Shown: positions 9,232 through 19,067, counted from the first letter of the stretch. The stretch: 35,842 bases of DNA from Streptomyces afghaniensis 772 (GCA_000415505.1 KE354208.1:1-35842); one strand, 5' to 3'. Program-made: numbers and translations. Notes: generated from the sequence alone by a model not told the origin.

Positions 9232-10211
9232 CGGCAGCGGTGAAGGACGAGATCTCCCGGCTCCCCGTCACCCGGACCTGCTGCAGAAAGGCGGAGGTCT
9301 CCGCCATTCTGCGGTTCGCCGGCGGCCTTCACCTGGTGAGCGGTCGGATCGTGATCGAGGCGGAGCTGGACACGGCGATGGCGGCCCGCCGCCTCAAGCG
9401 GGACATCCTGGAGATCTTCGGCCACAGCTCGGAGCTGATCGTGATGGCACCGGGCGGACTGCGCCGCGGCTCGCGCTACGTGGTGCGCGTCGTCGCGGGC
9501 GGTGACCAGCTGGCCCGCCAGACCGGCCTGGTCGACGGGCGGGGCCGCCCGATCCGCGGCCTGCCCCCGCAGGTGGTCTCGGGGGCCACCTGCGACGCCG
9601 AGGCCGCCTGGCGGGGCGCCTTCCTGGCGCACGGCTCGCTCACCGAGCCCGGCCGCTCCTCCTCGCTGGAGGTGACCTGCCCGGGCCCCGAGGCCGCGCT
9701 CGCCCTGGTCGGCGCCGCCCGCCGCCTGTCGATCGCCGCCAAGGCCCGCGAGGTACGCGGCGTGGACCGGGTCGTCGTCCGCGACGGCGACGCGATCGGC
9801 GCCCTGCTCACCCGCCTCGGCGCCCACGAGTCGGTGCTGGCCTGGGAGGAGCGCCGGATGCGCCGCGAGGTGCGCGCCACGGCGAACCGGCTCGCCAACT
9901 TCGACGACGCCAACCTGCGCCGCTCGGCCCGCGCGGCCGTCGCCGCCGGTGCCCGTGTGCAGCGGGCGCTGGAGATCCTCGGCGAGGACGTCCCCGAGCA
10001 CCTCGCCGCGGCCGGCCGGCTGCGCATGGAGCACAAGCAGGCCTCCCTGGAGGAGCTGGGCGCGCTCGCCGATCCGCCGCTGACCAAGGACGCCGTCGCC
10101 GGCCGGATCCGCCGCCTGCTGGCCATGGCCGACAAGCGCGCCTCCGACCTGGGCATCCCGGGCACGGAGGCCAACCTCTCCGAGGAGCTGGCCGACAATC
10201 TCGTAGGCTGA
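9222..10211 (+). CDS. whiA: DNA-binding sporulation regulator WhiA
   Basis: A 329-residue WhiA. The N-terminal half is the degenerate LAGLIDADG homing-endonuclease-like fold ([40 protein letters not shown]); the C-terminal half ends in a helix-turn-helix ([40 protein letters not shown]). In Streptomyces WhiA works with WhiB to switch on septation genes such as ftsZ and ftsW in aerial hyphae. ATG 9222 ([14 protein letters not shown]) overlaps the yvcK end by 10 bases and has AAGGA upstream. It is the last gene of the uvrC operon, followed at once by a strong hairpin. Studies in S. coelicolor report whiA autoregulation from a promoter inside its upstream gene; I could not pick out that promoter here. 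Confidence 0.96.
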   Translation: MAMTAAVKDEISRLPVTRTCCRKAEVSAILRFAGGLHLVSGRIVIEAELDTAMAARRLKRDILEIFGHSSELIVMAPGGLRRGSRYVVRVVAGGDQLARQTGLVDGRGRPIRGLPPQVVSGATCDAEAAWRGAFLAHGSLTEPGRSSSLEVTCPGPEAALALVGAARRLSIAAKAREVRGVDRVVVRDGDAIGALLTRLGAHESVLAWEERRMRREVRATANRLANFDDANLRRSARAAVAAGARVQRALEILGEDVPEHLAAAGRLRMEHKQASLEELGALADPPLTKDAVAGRIRRLLAMADKRASDLGIPGTEANLSEELADNLVG

Positions 10212-10229
10212 TCCCACAGTTCGTCAAGA

Positions 10230-10268
10230 AGCCGGTGCCGACATCCACTTGGGTGGTCGGCACCGGCT
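10230..10268 (+). terminator. Terminator after whiA
   Basis: A perfect 13-base inverted repeat AGCCGGTGCCGAC / GTCGGCACCGGCT with a 13-base loop, beginning 18 bases after the whiA stop and followed by CTTGCGTGT. It closes the uvrC-rapZ-yvcK-whiA operon. Confidence 0.85.
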
Positions 10269-10362
10269 CTTGCGTGTCGTTCGGGCACTCTTGACTCGAT
10301 CATGGACTGTCATGAGCCTGGCATCTGTTCGCTACTGTGGCGAACCCACGCTAGGGGGGTTC

Positions 10363-13317
10363 ATGAGACGAAGAGCGAGATCGATCCTCGCTGTCGGCGC
10401 GCTCCTGATCGGCGGAGCGAGCGTCGCACCCATCGCCCAGGCACAACCGGACAGTTCACCCCCGCCCGACCCGGACGAAGTCAAGGTCTTCCGCGCCGAC
10501 GTCACCCACGAGCAGGTACCCCTGCTGCTCGCGGCCGGCCAGGACGGCCACGAACTCAGCGAGCAGGTGCCCGAGAAGGGCACGGCCACCATCGAGGTCA
10601 TCCTGACCGACCAGCAGGCGAAGAAGCTGGCGAAGCAGGGCGTCGACCTCACCGAGCACGAGCTCTCCACCAAGGCGGAAGCCCGTGTCGAGGACGCCGC
10701 CGAGGGCGTGTTCCGTCCGTACAGCGGCAAGGGCGGCATCAAGGAGGAGATCCTCAAGGCCGCGCAGGACAACCCCGGCCTCACCAAGGTCGTCTCCATC
10801 GGCAAGACGGTCAGGGGCCAGGACATCCTCGCGCTGAAGCTCACCAAGGGCGCCAAGAAGACGAAGGACGGCTCCAAGCCCTCCGTCCTCTACCTGTCCA
10901 ACCAGCACGCCCGGGAGTGGATCACGCCGGAGATGACCCGGCGCCTGATGCACCACTACCTGGACAACTACAAGAAGGACCGGCGCGTCAAGAAGATCGT
11001 CGACTCCACCGAACTGTGGTTCGTCATCTCGGCCAACCCCGACGGCTACGACCACACCCACACCGGTGACGCCAACCGCCTGTGGCGCAAGAACCTGCGG
11101 GACGTCAACGGCGACGGCGTCATCGGCACCGGCGACGGCGTCGACCTCAACCGCAACTTCGCCTACAAGTGGGGCTACGACGACGAGGGTTCGTCCCCCA
11201 ACCCCACCAGCGAGACCTACCGCGGCGCCGGACCGGGCTCGGAGCCGGAGACCAAGGCCCTGGACGCCTTCCAGAAGCGGATCGGCTTCACGTACGGCAT
11301 CAACTACCACTCCGCCGCCGAACTCATCCTCTACGGGGTCGGCTGGCAGGTGGCCACAGCCACCCCGGACGACGTCGTGTACGAGGCGCTCGCCGGTACG
11401 CCCGAGAACCCGGCGGTCCCCGGCTACCACCCGCAGGTCTCCTCCGAGCTGTACACCACCAACGGCGAGGCCGACGGCCACGCGGCGAACGTCAACGGCC
11501 TGGCGATGTTCACCCCGGAGATGTCGACCTGTCAGACGGCCTCCAACGCCGACCCGAACGACGAGTGGAAGGCGTCCGACTGCCGGTCGATCTTCACCTT
11601 CCCGGACGACGAGAAGCTGATCCAGCAGGAGTTCGCCAAGAACGTCCCGTTCGCGCTCTCCGTCGCCGAGTCCGCCGCCCACCCCGACCGGCCGTCCTCG
11701 TCGGTCGGACTGAGCGCCGCCGACTTCACCCCGGCCGGGTTCCCGGTGTCGTACTCCCGCGGCGCCGACCAGGAGGTCTCCGTCGTCGCACGCAAGTCGC
11801 TGCGCGACAAGGAGCTGAAGTACCGCGTCAACGGCGGCCGCACCGAGGACATGGCGCTCAAGCCCTGGAAGGGCGGCGAGACCTACGGCGGTGAGGACAA
11901 CCTCTACTTCGACGAATACCGGGCGAAGGTGAAGGACGGCGACCCGGGCGACAAGGTCGAGGTGTGGTTCACCGCGGAGACCAGGAACGGCAAGAAGGTC
12001 TCCAGCAAGCACTTCACCTACACCGTGGCCGAGCGGCCCAGGGCGGACACCCTCGTCGTCGCCGAGGAGGGCGCGGCCGCCACGCAGGCACAGAAGTACG
12101 TGGACGCCCTCAAGGCCAACGGCCGCAAGGCACTCGTCTGGGACGTCGCCGAGCGCGGGGCACCGGACGCACTGGGCGTGCTGAGCCACTTCGACACCGT
12201 CGTCCACTACACGGGCGCCGGTGTCCCCGGCAACGCCACCCAGCTCCAGCTGCGCGCCTTCCTCAACGAGGGCGGCAGGCTGATCGAGGCCGGTGAGCAG
12301 GCCGGCGGCAGCGTCGACCTCGGCGGTGGCGTCCTGTCGAACGACTTCAGCCAGTACTACCTGGGCGCCTACAGCCGTACCTCGGCCGCCGGAGCCACCG
12401 GCTTCACCGGCTCCGGCGAGCTGGGCGGCTTCACGGGCCCGCTAGCCGCCGCGCCCGGCAACCCCCTGGACAAGGCGGGACGGTACGGCGTCACCTCCGA
12501 CGAGCTGCCCGCCGACGAGTTCCCGCAGTTCGCGAGCAAGGGCGCCGGACAGTTCGCCGGCGCGGTCAACCCGTACGGCCCGTACGCGGGCTCCTCGATG
12601 GCCGCCGCCGTCCACACTGACGACGCCTACAAGCGCCTCACCCGCACCGTGGACCTCACCGGCGTCGCCGCGGCCGACAAGCCCACCCTGCGCACCCAGC
12701 TGATGTGGGACACCGAGCCCGGCTACGACAACGTCCTGGTCGAGGCCCACACCGCGGGCGCCGAAGACTGGACGACCCTGCCCGAGGCGGGCGGCGCCAC
12801 CAAGGCCGCCGTTCCGGCCGAGTGCGGGGGCGGCTTCTACGTCCGTGAGCACCCCTGGCTGAAGCACTACCTGACCCTGTCGGACGACGGCTGCACCGCG
12901 ACCGGCAGCACCGGCTCGTGGAACAGCCTCACCGGTGCCTCCGGCGGCTGGCAGCGGGTGGACTTCGACCTGAGCGCGTACGCCGGCAAGACGGTCGAGG
13001 TCTCGATCAGCTACGTCACCGACCCGGGCACCGGCGGGCACGGCGTCCTCGCCGACGACGCCTCGCTCGTCGTCGGCGGCACGGCGAAGGAGACCGAGGG
13101 CTTCGAGACCTCGCTCGGCGCCTGGAAGGCAGCCGGACCGCCCGCGGGCAGCCCGGCCGTCCTCAAGGACTGGACCCGCACCGGGGCCCTGTTCCAGACA
13201 TACGGCGCGGTGACCACGGACGACACCGTGCTGCTGGGCTTCGGCCTGGAGCACGTCGCCACCGCGGCCGACCGGGCGGCACTGATGAGAAAGGCGCTCG
13301 CCTCCCTCGACGTGTGA
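10363..13317 (+). CDS. Secreted M14-family zinc carboxypeptidase, multidomain
   Basis: A 984-residue exported metallopeptidase. ATG 10363 is chosen because AGGGGGG sits just upstream and the signal peptide then begins correctly (MRRRARSILAVGALLIGGAS, cut after an Ala-x-Ala near residue 28). A prodomain-like stretch is followed by the M14 domain: zinc ligands His182 and Glu185 in NQHAREW, His316 in NYHSAAE, and catalytic Glu386 in FTPEMST, with DLNRNFAYKWG as the usual Arg-containing substrate loop. After about residue 440 come an immunoglobulin-like segment, a Rossmann-like region resembling class-I glutamine-amidotransferase folds (DTVVHYTGAG, LRAFLNEGGRLIEAGEQAGG), and a C-terminal beta domain similar to the one in immune-inhibitor-A peptidases (WQRVDFDLSAYAGKTVEVSI). 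It removes C-terminal residues from peptides outside the cell, probably in nutrition. Flanked by terminators, so a single-gene unit. Confidence 0.92.
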   Translation: MRRRARSILAVGALLIGGASVAPIAQAQPDSSPPPDPDEVKVFRADVTHEQVPLLLAAGQDGHELSEQVPEKGTATIEVILTDQQAKKLAKQGVDLTEHELSTKAEARVEDAAEGVFRPYSGKGGIKEEILKAAQDNPGLTKVVSIGKTVRGQDILALKLTKGAKKTKDGSKPSVLYLSNQHAREWITPEMTRRLMHHYLDNYKKDRRVKKIVDSTELWFVISANPDGYDHTHTGDANRLWRKNLRDVNGDGVIGTGDGVDLNRNFAYKWGYDDEGSSPNPTSETYRGAGPGSEPETKALDAFQKRIGFTYGINYHSAAELILYGVGWQVATATPDDVVYEALAGTPENPAVPGYHPQVSSELYTTNGEADGHAANVNGLAMFTPEMSTCQTASNADPNDEWKASDCRSIFTFPDDEKLIQQEFAKNVPFALSVAESAAHPDRPSSSVGLSAADFTPAGFPVSYSRGADQEVSVVARKSLRDKELKYRVNGGRTEDMALKPWKGGETYGGEDNLYFDEYRAKVKDGDPGDKVEVWFTAETRNGKKVSSKHFTYTVAERPRADTLVVAEEGAAATQAQKYVDALKANGRKALVWDVAERGAPDALGVLSHFDTVVHYTGAGVPGNATQLQLRAFLNEGGRLIEAGEQAGGSVDLGGGVLSNDFSQYYLGAYSRTSAAGATGFTGSGELGGFTGPLAAAPGNPLDKAGRYGVTSDELPADEFPQFASKGAGQFAGAVNPYGPYAGSSMAAAVHTDDAYKRLTRTVDLTGVAAADKPTLRTQLMWDTEPGYDNVLVEAHTAGAEDWTTLPEAGGATKAAVPAECGGGFYVREHPWLKHYLTLSDDGCTATGSTGSWNSLTGASGGWQRVDFDLSAYAGKTVEVSISYVTDPGTGGHGVLADDASLVVGGTAKETEGFETSLGAWKAAGPPAGSPAVLKDWTRTGALFQTYGAVTTDDTVLLGFGLEHVATAADRAALMRKALASLDV

Positions 13318-13394
13318 CCCCGCAGGAGCTGGGAACTCTCCGTCAACAGGCACCACACCGTGTAGCGAAATCGAGTGATCTCGCTCTCGGTGAC

Positions 13395-13432
13395 GGGCGG
13401 TCCGTACCCCTACTGGCGGGTACGGACCGCCC
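13395..13432 (+). terminator. Terminator after the carboxypeptidase gene
   Basis: A perfect 15-base inverted repeat (13395-13409 and 13418-13432, GGGCGGTCCGTACCC and its complement) with an 8-base loop, about 80 bases past the stop and about 130 bases before gap. It is a strong GC-rich terminator. Confidence 0.85.
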
Positions 13433-13482
13433 TGCCGTGTATGGGGCATCTGGATGTCACCACCGCAGCCTCAGGGAGGTAG

Positions 13483-14568
<1,086 letters not shown>

Positions 14569-14597
14569 TCCACAGAGCAGGCACGTCCATGTGAGAG

Positions 14598-14637
14598 CAG
14601 GGCTCGGGCAGCGCGAGAATGCGCTGTCCGAGCCCTG
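14598..14637 (+). terminator. Hairpin between gap and pgk
   Basis: A 17-base stem (14598-14614 and 14621-14637) with one G-U pair and a 6-base loop, 30 bases after gap and about 75 bases before pgk. It may be a partial terminator or an mRNA-stabilising structure that lets gap be made in excess over pgk and tpiA. Just downstream, CGATCACGAGC is repeated at 14662 and 14682. Confidence 0.65.
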
Positions 14638-14710
14638 ACTCACGTACAGATCAGAGCTGTTCGATCACGAGCGCTTACGAGCGATCACGAGCTCTTCCAG
14701 GAGTCCCCTC

Positions 14711-15922
14711 ATGAAGACGATCGACGAACTCCTCTCCGAAGGGGTGGCCGGCAAGCGGGTCTTCGTCCGCGCCGACCTGAACGTGCCGCTGGACGGCACC
14801 ACCATCACCGACGACGGCCGGATCCGCGCCGTGGTGCCCACGGTCAAGGCCCTCGCCGACGCGGGCGCCCGGGTGGTCGTCGCCTCGCACCTGGGCCGCC
14901 CCAAGGGCGCCCCGGACCCGGCCTTCTCCCTCGCCCCGGCCGCCGCGCGCCTCGGTGAAATCCTCGGCACGGACGTACGGTTCGCCACCGACACGGTCGG
15001 CGAGTCCGCCCGGGCCACCGTCGCCGCCCTCGCCGACGGCCAGGTCGCGGTCGTCGAGAACCTGCGCTTCAACGCCGGTGAGACCAGCAAGGACGACGCC
15101 GAGCGCGGCGCCTTCGCCGATCAGCTCGCCGCCCTCGCGGACCTCTACGTCGGCGACGGCTTCGGTGCCGTGCACCGCAAGCACGCCTCCGTCTACGACC
15201 TCCCGGCCCGGCTGCCGCACGCCGCCGGCTACCTCATCGCCAAGGAGGTCGCCGTCCTGAAGAAGCTGACGGACGACCTCCAGCGGCCCTACGTCGTCGC
15301 CCTCGGCGGCGCCAAGGTCTCCGACAAGCTCGCCGTCATCGACCAGCTGCTCGGCAAGGCCGACCGCATCCTCATCGGCGGCGGCATGGCCTACACCTTC
15401 CTCAAGGCCAAGGGCTACGAGGTCGGCGCGTCCCTCCTCCAGGAGGACCAGATCGCGGCCGTCCAGGAGTATGTCGAGCGGGCGGAGAAGACCGGCGTCG
15501 AGCTGGTCGTGCCCGTCGACGCCCTGACGGCGACCGAGTTCCCGGACCTGAAGACCAAGGCTGCCGCCCACCCCACGACCGTCGCCGCGGACGCCATCCC
15601 GGCCGACCAGATGGGCCTCGACATCGGGCCCGAGACCCGCAAGCTGTACGCGTCCAAGCTCGCCGACGCCGCCACCGTCTTCTGGAACGGACCCATGGGC
15701 GTCTTCGAGCACCCCGACTACGCCGAGGGCACCAAGGCGGTCGCCCAGGCCCTCGTCGAATCCAAGGGCTTCACCGTGGTCGGCGGCGGCGACTCCGCCG
15801 CCGCCGTGCGCACCCTCGGCTTCGACGAGACGGCATTCGGCCACATCTCGACCGGTGGCGGCGCCTCCCTCGAATACCTCGAGGGCAAGACGCTCCCCGG
15901 CCTCGCCGCACTGGAGGACTGA
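14711..15922 (+). CDS. pgk: Phosphoglycerate kinase
   Basis: A 403-residue phosphoglycerate kinase, which makes ATP from 1,3-bisphosphoglycerate. It starts at ATG 14711, with AGGAG eight to nine bases upstream. Visible family motifs are RVFVRADLNVPLDG near the start, SHLGRPKG for substrate binding, VVENLRFNAGE, GFGAVHRKHAS, VVALGGAKVSDKLAVI, the nucleotide-binding FWNGPMGVFEHPDYAEGT and the final GGGDSAAAVRTLG and STGGGASLEYLEGKTLPGL. Full length and uninterrupted. It is followed after 5 bases by tpiA, so those two are co-transcribed; gap may feed through the intervening hairpin. Confidence 0.97.
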   Translation: MKTIDELLSEGVAGKRVFVRADLNVPLDGTTITDDGRIRAVVPTVKALADAGARVVVASHLGRPKGAPDPAFSLAPAAARLGEILGTDVRFATDTVGESARATVAALADGQVAVVENLRFNAGETSKDDAERGAFADQLAALADLYVGDGFGAVHRKHASVYDLPARLPHAAGYLIAKEVAVLKKLTDDLQRPYVVALGGAKVSDKLAVIDQLLGKADRILIGGGMAYTFLKAKGYEVGASLLQEDQIAAVQEYVERAEKTGVELVVPVDALTATEFPDLKTKAAAHPTTVAADAIPADQMGLDIGPETRKLYASKLADAATVFWNGPMGVFEHPDYAEGTKAVAQALVESKGFTVVGGGDSAAAVRTLGFDETAFGHISTGGGASLEYLEGKTLPGLAALED

Positions 15923-15927
15923 CCTAG

Positions 15928-16704
15928 ATGAGCACGCGCACGCCGCTGATGGCGGGCAACTGGAAGATGAACCTCAACCACCTCGAGGCCATCGCCCACG
16001 TCCAGAAGCTCGCCTTCGCCCTGGCCGACAAGGACTACGAGGCCGTCGAGGTCGCCGTCCTGCCGCCCTTCACCGACCTGCGCTCCGTACAGACCCTGGT
16101 CGACGGCGACAAGCTCAAGATCAAGTACGGCGCCCAGGACATCTCGGCACACGACGGCGGTGCCTACACCGGCGAGATCTCCGGCCCCATGCTGGCCAAG
16201 CTGAAGTGCACGTTCGTCGCCATCGGCCACAGCGAGCGCCGCCAGTACCACGCCGAGACCGACGAGCTGGTGAACGCCAAGGTCAAGGCCGCCTACAAGC
16301 ACGGCCTGACCCCCATCCTGTGCGTCGGCGAGGAACTGGAGGTCCGCGAGGCGGGCAACCACGTCTCCCACACCCTCGCCCAGGTCGAGGGCGGTCTGAA
16401 GAACCTCCCCGCCGAGCAGGCCGAGACCGTCGTGATCGCCTACGAGCCCGTCTGGGCCATCGGCACCGGCAAGGTCTGCGGCGCCGAGGACGCCCAGGAG
16501 GTCTGCGCGGCGATCCGCGGCAAGATCGCCGAGCTGTACTCGCAGGACCTGGCCGACAAGGTCCGCATCCAGTACGGCGGCTCCGTGAAGTCGGGCAACG
16601 TCGCCGAGATCATGGCGCAGGCCGACATCGACGGCGCCCTGGTCGGCGGCGCCTCGCTGGACGCCGACGAATTCGTCAAGATCGTGCGCTTCCGCGACCA
16701 GTGA
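15928..16704 (+). CDS. tpiA: Triosephosphate isomerase
   Basis: A 258-residue TIM-barrel enzyme interconverting dihydroxyacetone phosphate and glyceraldehyde 3-phosphate. ATG 15928 follows the pgk stop by 5 bases, with GGAGGA inside the end of pgk as its ribosome site. The N-terminal MAGNWKMN gives the substrate Lys; the catalytic His is residue 101 in AIGHSERR, the catalytic Glu is residue 173 in [12 protein letters not shown], and the phosphate loop appears as [11 protein letters not shown] and [10 protein letters not shown]. Length is normal. A hairpin terminator follows at 16736. Confidence 0.97.
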   Translation: MSTRTPLMAGNWKMNLNHLEAIAHVQKLAFALADKDYEAVEVAVLPPFTDLRSVQTLVDGDKLKIKYGAQDISAHDGGAYTGEISGPMLAKLKCTFVAIGHSERRQYHAETDELVNAKVKAAYKHGLTPILCVGEELEVREAGNHVSHTLAQVEGGLKNLPAEQAETVVIAYEPVWAIGTGKVCGAEDAQEVCAAIRGKIAELYSQDLADKVRIQYGGSVKSGNVAEIMAQADIDGALVGGASLDADEFVKIVRFRDQ

Positions 16705-16735
16705 GTATGCGCTAACGGCGATCCGTCGTACCCTT

Positions 16736-16764
16736 GCGGGGTCCAGCACTGTGCTGGGCCCCGC
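16736..16764 (+). terminator. Hairpin after tpiA, before secG
   Basis: GCGGGGTCCAGCA / TGCTGGGCCCCGC, a 13-base stem with one G-U pair and a 3-base loop, 31 bases past the tpiA stop. It ends the glycolytic transcript or reduces flow into secG, which starts 36 bases later. Confidence 0.75.
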
Positions 16765-16799
16765 GTCGTCCATCCGAATCCGAGGAAGTTGGTCCAGCC

Positions 16800-17036
16800 G
16801 TGGTTTTGGGGTTCTCGATCGCCCTGATCGTCTTCAGCCTGCTGATGATGCTGCTGGTGCTGATGCACAAGGGCAAGGGCGGCGGTCTCTCCGACATGTT
16901 CGGTGGCGGCATGCAGTCCTCCGTCGGCGGCTCCTCGGTCGCCGAACGCAACCTCGACCGGATCACCGTCGTGGTCGGTCTGCTCTGGTTCGCGTGCATT
17001 ATCGTGCTCGGCATCCTGATGAAGGTGAACAACTGA
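16800..17036 (+). CDS. secG: Preprotein translocase subunit SecG
   Basis: A 78-residue membrane protein. GTG 16800 is chosen because GAGGAAG lies about 11 bases upstream and the product then begins directly with the first membrane helix (VLGFSIALIVFSLLMMLLVL); a longer frame from 16734 would cross the terminator hairpin. Between the two helices is the SecG hallmark MHKGKGGGLSDMFGGG, and the second helix is ITVVVGLLWFACIIVLGILM. SecG assists SecYE in protein export. Its place just after tpiA is the usual actinobacterial order. Confidence 0.94.
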   Translation: MVLGFSIALIVFSLLMMLLVLMHKGKGGGLSDMFGGGMQSSVGGSSVAERNLDRITVVVGLLWFACIIVLGILMKVNN

Positions 17037-17053
17037 CCGGCCCGCATCCCGCA

Positions 17054-17081
17054 CGCAATACGTACGCTCGCAATACGTACG
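17054..17081 (+). repeat. Two-copy tandem repeat after secG
   Basis: CGCAATACGTACG occurs at 17054-17066 and again at 17069-17081 (15-base period). The unit contains the palindrome CGTACG and is AT-richer than its surroundings. It lies between the secG stop and a hairpin; no function is apparent. Confidence 0.6.
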
Positions 17082-17085
17082 TGAG

Positions 17086-17130
17086 GCCCCATGTTCGGTA
17101 CGCGCGGCAAAGCGCGGCCTATCATGGGGC
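17086..17130 (+). terminator. Probable terminator after secG
   Basis: GCCCCATG (17086-17093) pairs with CATGGGGC (17123-17130), and the 29-base interior can form a smaller GC stem. The position, about 50 bases after secG and before the rbpA promoter region, fits a terminator. Weaker than the other hairpins in the window. Confidence 0.5.
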
Positions 17131-17165
17131 TTGCGTCTAGGTGTGAGGGTTGTAACTCCAATCAC

Positions 17166-17193
17166 TGGACGCGCGTTGGGCCTTACGTAGACT
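17166..17193 (+). promoter_or_regulatory. Putative promoter of the rbpA-family gene
   Basis: TAGACT at 17188-17193 matches the common Streptomyces -10 of the principal sigma factor, with TGGACG at 17166-17171 as a possible -35 (16-base spacer). The predicted start would be about 17200, leaving a leader of about 60 bases. No GGAAT-N18-GTT sigma-R site is obvious. Confidence 0.45.
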
Positions 17194-17259
17194 GAGGCGC
17201 TCGCAGCGAAGCGGAACGCCGACTCGCTTCGCGGCACCATCACGCAGGGAGTTACGACC

Positions 17260-17595
17260 GTGGCAAGTGGCAACGCGATCCGGGGAAGCCGGGTCGGGGC
17301 GGGGCCGATGGGCGAGGCCGAGCGCGGCGAGTCCGCGCCGCGGCTGCGCATCTCCTTCTGGTGCTCCAACGGACACGAGACCCAGCCGAGCTTCGCCAGC
17401 GACGCGCAGGTGCCCGAAACCTGGGACTGTCCCCGCTGCGGATTCCCGGCCGGCCAGGACCGGGACAACCCGCCGGACCCGCCGCGCACCGAGCCCTACA
17501 AGACGCACCTGGCGTATGTGCGGGAGCGGCGCAGCGACGCGGACGGCGAGGCGATCCTCGCCGAGGCGCTCGCCAAACTGCGGGGCGAGATCTAG
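17260..17595 (+). CDS. rbpA: RbpA-family RNA polymerase-binding protein
   Basis: A 111-residue protein of the actinobacterial RbpA family, which binds RNA polymerase through the principal sigma factor and stimulates transcription. It starts at GTG 17260 (MASGNAIRGSRVGAGPMGEA, the usual N-terminal tail with Arg-Gly-Ser-Arg). The central barrel has a metal-site pattern: Cys and His in FWCSNGHE and two Cys in WDCPRCGF. The C-terminal sigma-interaction part reads PYKTHLAYVRERRSDADGEA. Streptomyces carry two members of this family; the well-studied S. coelicolor RbpA, as I remember it, has the variant THWDMLMERR in this part, so this gene may be the paralogue sometimes called rbpB. Family membership is certain, the exact paralogue is not. 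It has its own promoter region and a strong terminator. Confidence 0.88.
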   Translation: MASGNAIRGSRVGAGPMGEAERGESAPRLRISFWCSNGHETQPSFASDAQVPETWDCPRCGFPAGQDRDNPPDPPRTEPYKTHLAYVRERRSDADGEAILAEALAKLRGEI

Positions 17596-17604
17596 GACTT
17601 GAGA

Positions 17605-17634
17605 CCGGCCGGGCACCAGCAGGTGCCCGGCCGG
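17605..17634 (+). terminator. Terminator after the rbpA-family gene
   Basis: A perfect 13-base stem CCGGCCGGGCACC / GGTGCCCGGCCGG with a 4-base AGCA loop, 9 bases after the stop codon. This is the cleanest hairpin in the window. Confidence 0.88.
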
Positions 17635-17729
17635 AGCTGCATTCCGCAACCCACGGACGGCCGCTCGCGGACCGATTGTCAGTGGTGCCCTCTACGGTTT
17701 GTGCATCGGGCGAACCATGAGGGGGAACA

Positions 17730-18998
17730 GTGGCAACGGTCGAGGTGGGGAGCGTGCGCGCGCCCGCGTGGCGCGGGAGCTTCGGACGGCTGTGGAGCGC
17801 CGCCGTGCTGTCCAGTTTCGGTGACGCGCTGCGTACGGCCGCGCTGCCCCTGCTCGCCGTCACGCTGACCGACGAGCCGCTGCTCATCGCCTCCGTGACG
17901 GCCTGCGGCTATCTGCCCTGGATCGTCTTCGGGCTGCTCGGCGGGGCCGTCGCCGACCGCGTGGACCAGCGGCGCGCCATGTCGAGGGTGGACGTCTTAC
18001 GAGGGCTGCTGGTCGCCGCCTTCGCGCTGGCCGTCGCCCTCGGTCATGCCTCGATCGGCCTGCTCATCGTGCTGGCCTTCGCCCTGACCACCCTCCAGAC
18101 CCTCTTCGACAACGCCGCCACGGCCCTGCTGCCCGCCCTGGTAGACCGGGACGCCCTCGGCAGCGCCAACGCCCGGCTGCTGACCGGCCAGCGCATCGCG
18201 GGCGGCCTGCTGGGCGGGCCCGTCGTCCCGTTGCTGCTGGCCGCCGGGGCCGCCGTGCCCTTCGCGGCCGACGCCGTGACATTCCTGGTGGCCGCCGCGC
18301 TGGTGGCCTCACTGCCGGCCGCCGAGCCCGACCGCGAGCCGCGACGATCGGGCAGCACCCTGCGCCGCGAGATCGCGGAAGGGCTGCGCACCCTGTGGCG
18401 CGACCGCGCCCTGCGCGGCCTGTGCGCCGCCACCGCCCTGTGCAACATCGGCATGGGCACACAGCTCGCCATGCTGGTCGTCCTCGTCACCGATTGGCTG
18501 GAAGCGGGCCCCGCGGGATACGCGGCGGCGGGCGCGGCCTTCACGCTGGGCGGCCTGGCCGGGGGAGTGGTGAACGGCCGGCTGGTCGCGCGCCTCGGCC
18601 GGCTGCGGTCCGTGCTGCTCGCCGGCTCGGTGCAGACCGCCGCCCTCGTCGTGATGGGCACCGTGCGCAGCCTGGCCGTGGTGGTGGGCGCGCTGGCCGT
18701 CTTCGGGCTCATGGGCATGGTGTGGAACGTCAACACCACGACACTCATGCAGGAGCGCAGCCCCGCCGAGCTCCTGGGCCGGGTCAGCTCGGCCTTCCGG
18801 ACCCTGGCCTTCGCCGGGGTGCCCCTCGGCGCCCTGCTGGGCGGGGCCGTCGCCACCGCCTGGGGGCCGAACACCCCGCCCCTGCTCACGGCCGCCTTCT
18901 TCGTCCTGTCCGTCCTCGCACTGATACCCGCGCTCAAGGTGAACGTAGTTGTTGTCGAGCCGGACGACGGCGCCACGACAGCCGATGTCGCGCGCTGA
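17730..18998 (+). CDS. MFS transporter (drug-exporter type) with a TTA codon
   Basis: A 422-residue major facilitator with about 12 hydrophobic segments. It starts at GTG 17730, with GAGGGGG seven bases upstream. The start (FGRLWSAAVLSSFGDALRTA), the A-loop-like GGAVADRVDQRRAMSRVDVL between helices 2 and 3, and the repeat of that loop in the second half (GLAGGVVNGRLVARLGRLRS) place it in the EntS/MefA-like DHA3 group of exporters. Codon 90 (17997-17999) is TTA, the only TTA leucine codon I found in a coding frame in the window; in Streptomyces such codons need the bldA tRNA, so full expression should be limited to late growth. Substrate unknown. It is convergent with nothing and read in the same direction as pgi, 69 bases upstream of it. 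Confidence 0.88.
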   Translation: MATVEVGSVRAPAWRGSFGRLWSAAVLSSFGDALRTAALPLLAVTLTDEPLLIASVTACGYLPWIVFGLLGGAVADRVDQRRAMSRVDVLRGLLVAAFALAVALGHASIGLLIVLAFALTTLQTLFDNAATALLPALVDRDALGSANARLLTGQRIAGGLLGGPVVPLLLAAGAAVPFAADAVTFLVAAALVASLPAAEPDREPRRSGSTLRREIAEGLRTLWRDRALRGLCAATALCNIGMGTQLAMLVVLVTDWLEAGPAGYAAAGAAFTLGGLAGGVVNGRLVARLGRLRSVLLAGSVQTAALVVMGTVRSLAVVVGALAVFGLMGMVWNVNTTTLMQERSPAELLGRVSSAFRTLAFAGVPLGALLGGAVATAWGPNTPPLLTAAFFVLSVLALIPALKVNVVVVEPDDGATTADVAR

Positions 18999-19067
18999 TC
19001 AATTAGGTTGGGACCGGCAGCGGGGCAAGGTACGCAGGCAGGACAGGAAAGAAGGCTGAAGCCCGAG

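Noticed and set aside
10456..12207. A long minus-strand frame inside the carboxypeptidase gene
   Set aside because: Val/Asp/Gly/Leu-rich antisense translation with no start site or domain; typical mirror frame of a high-GC gene.
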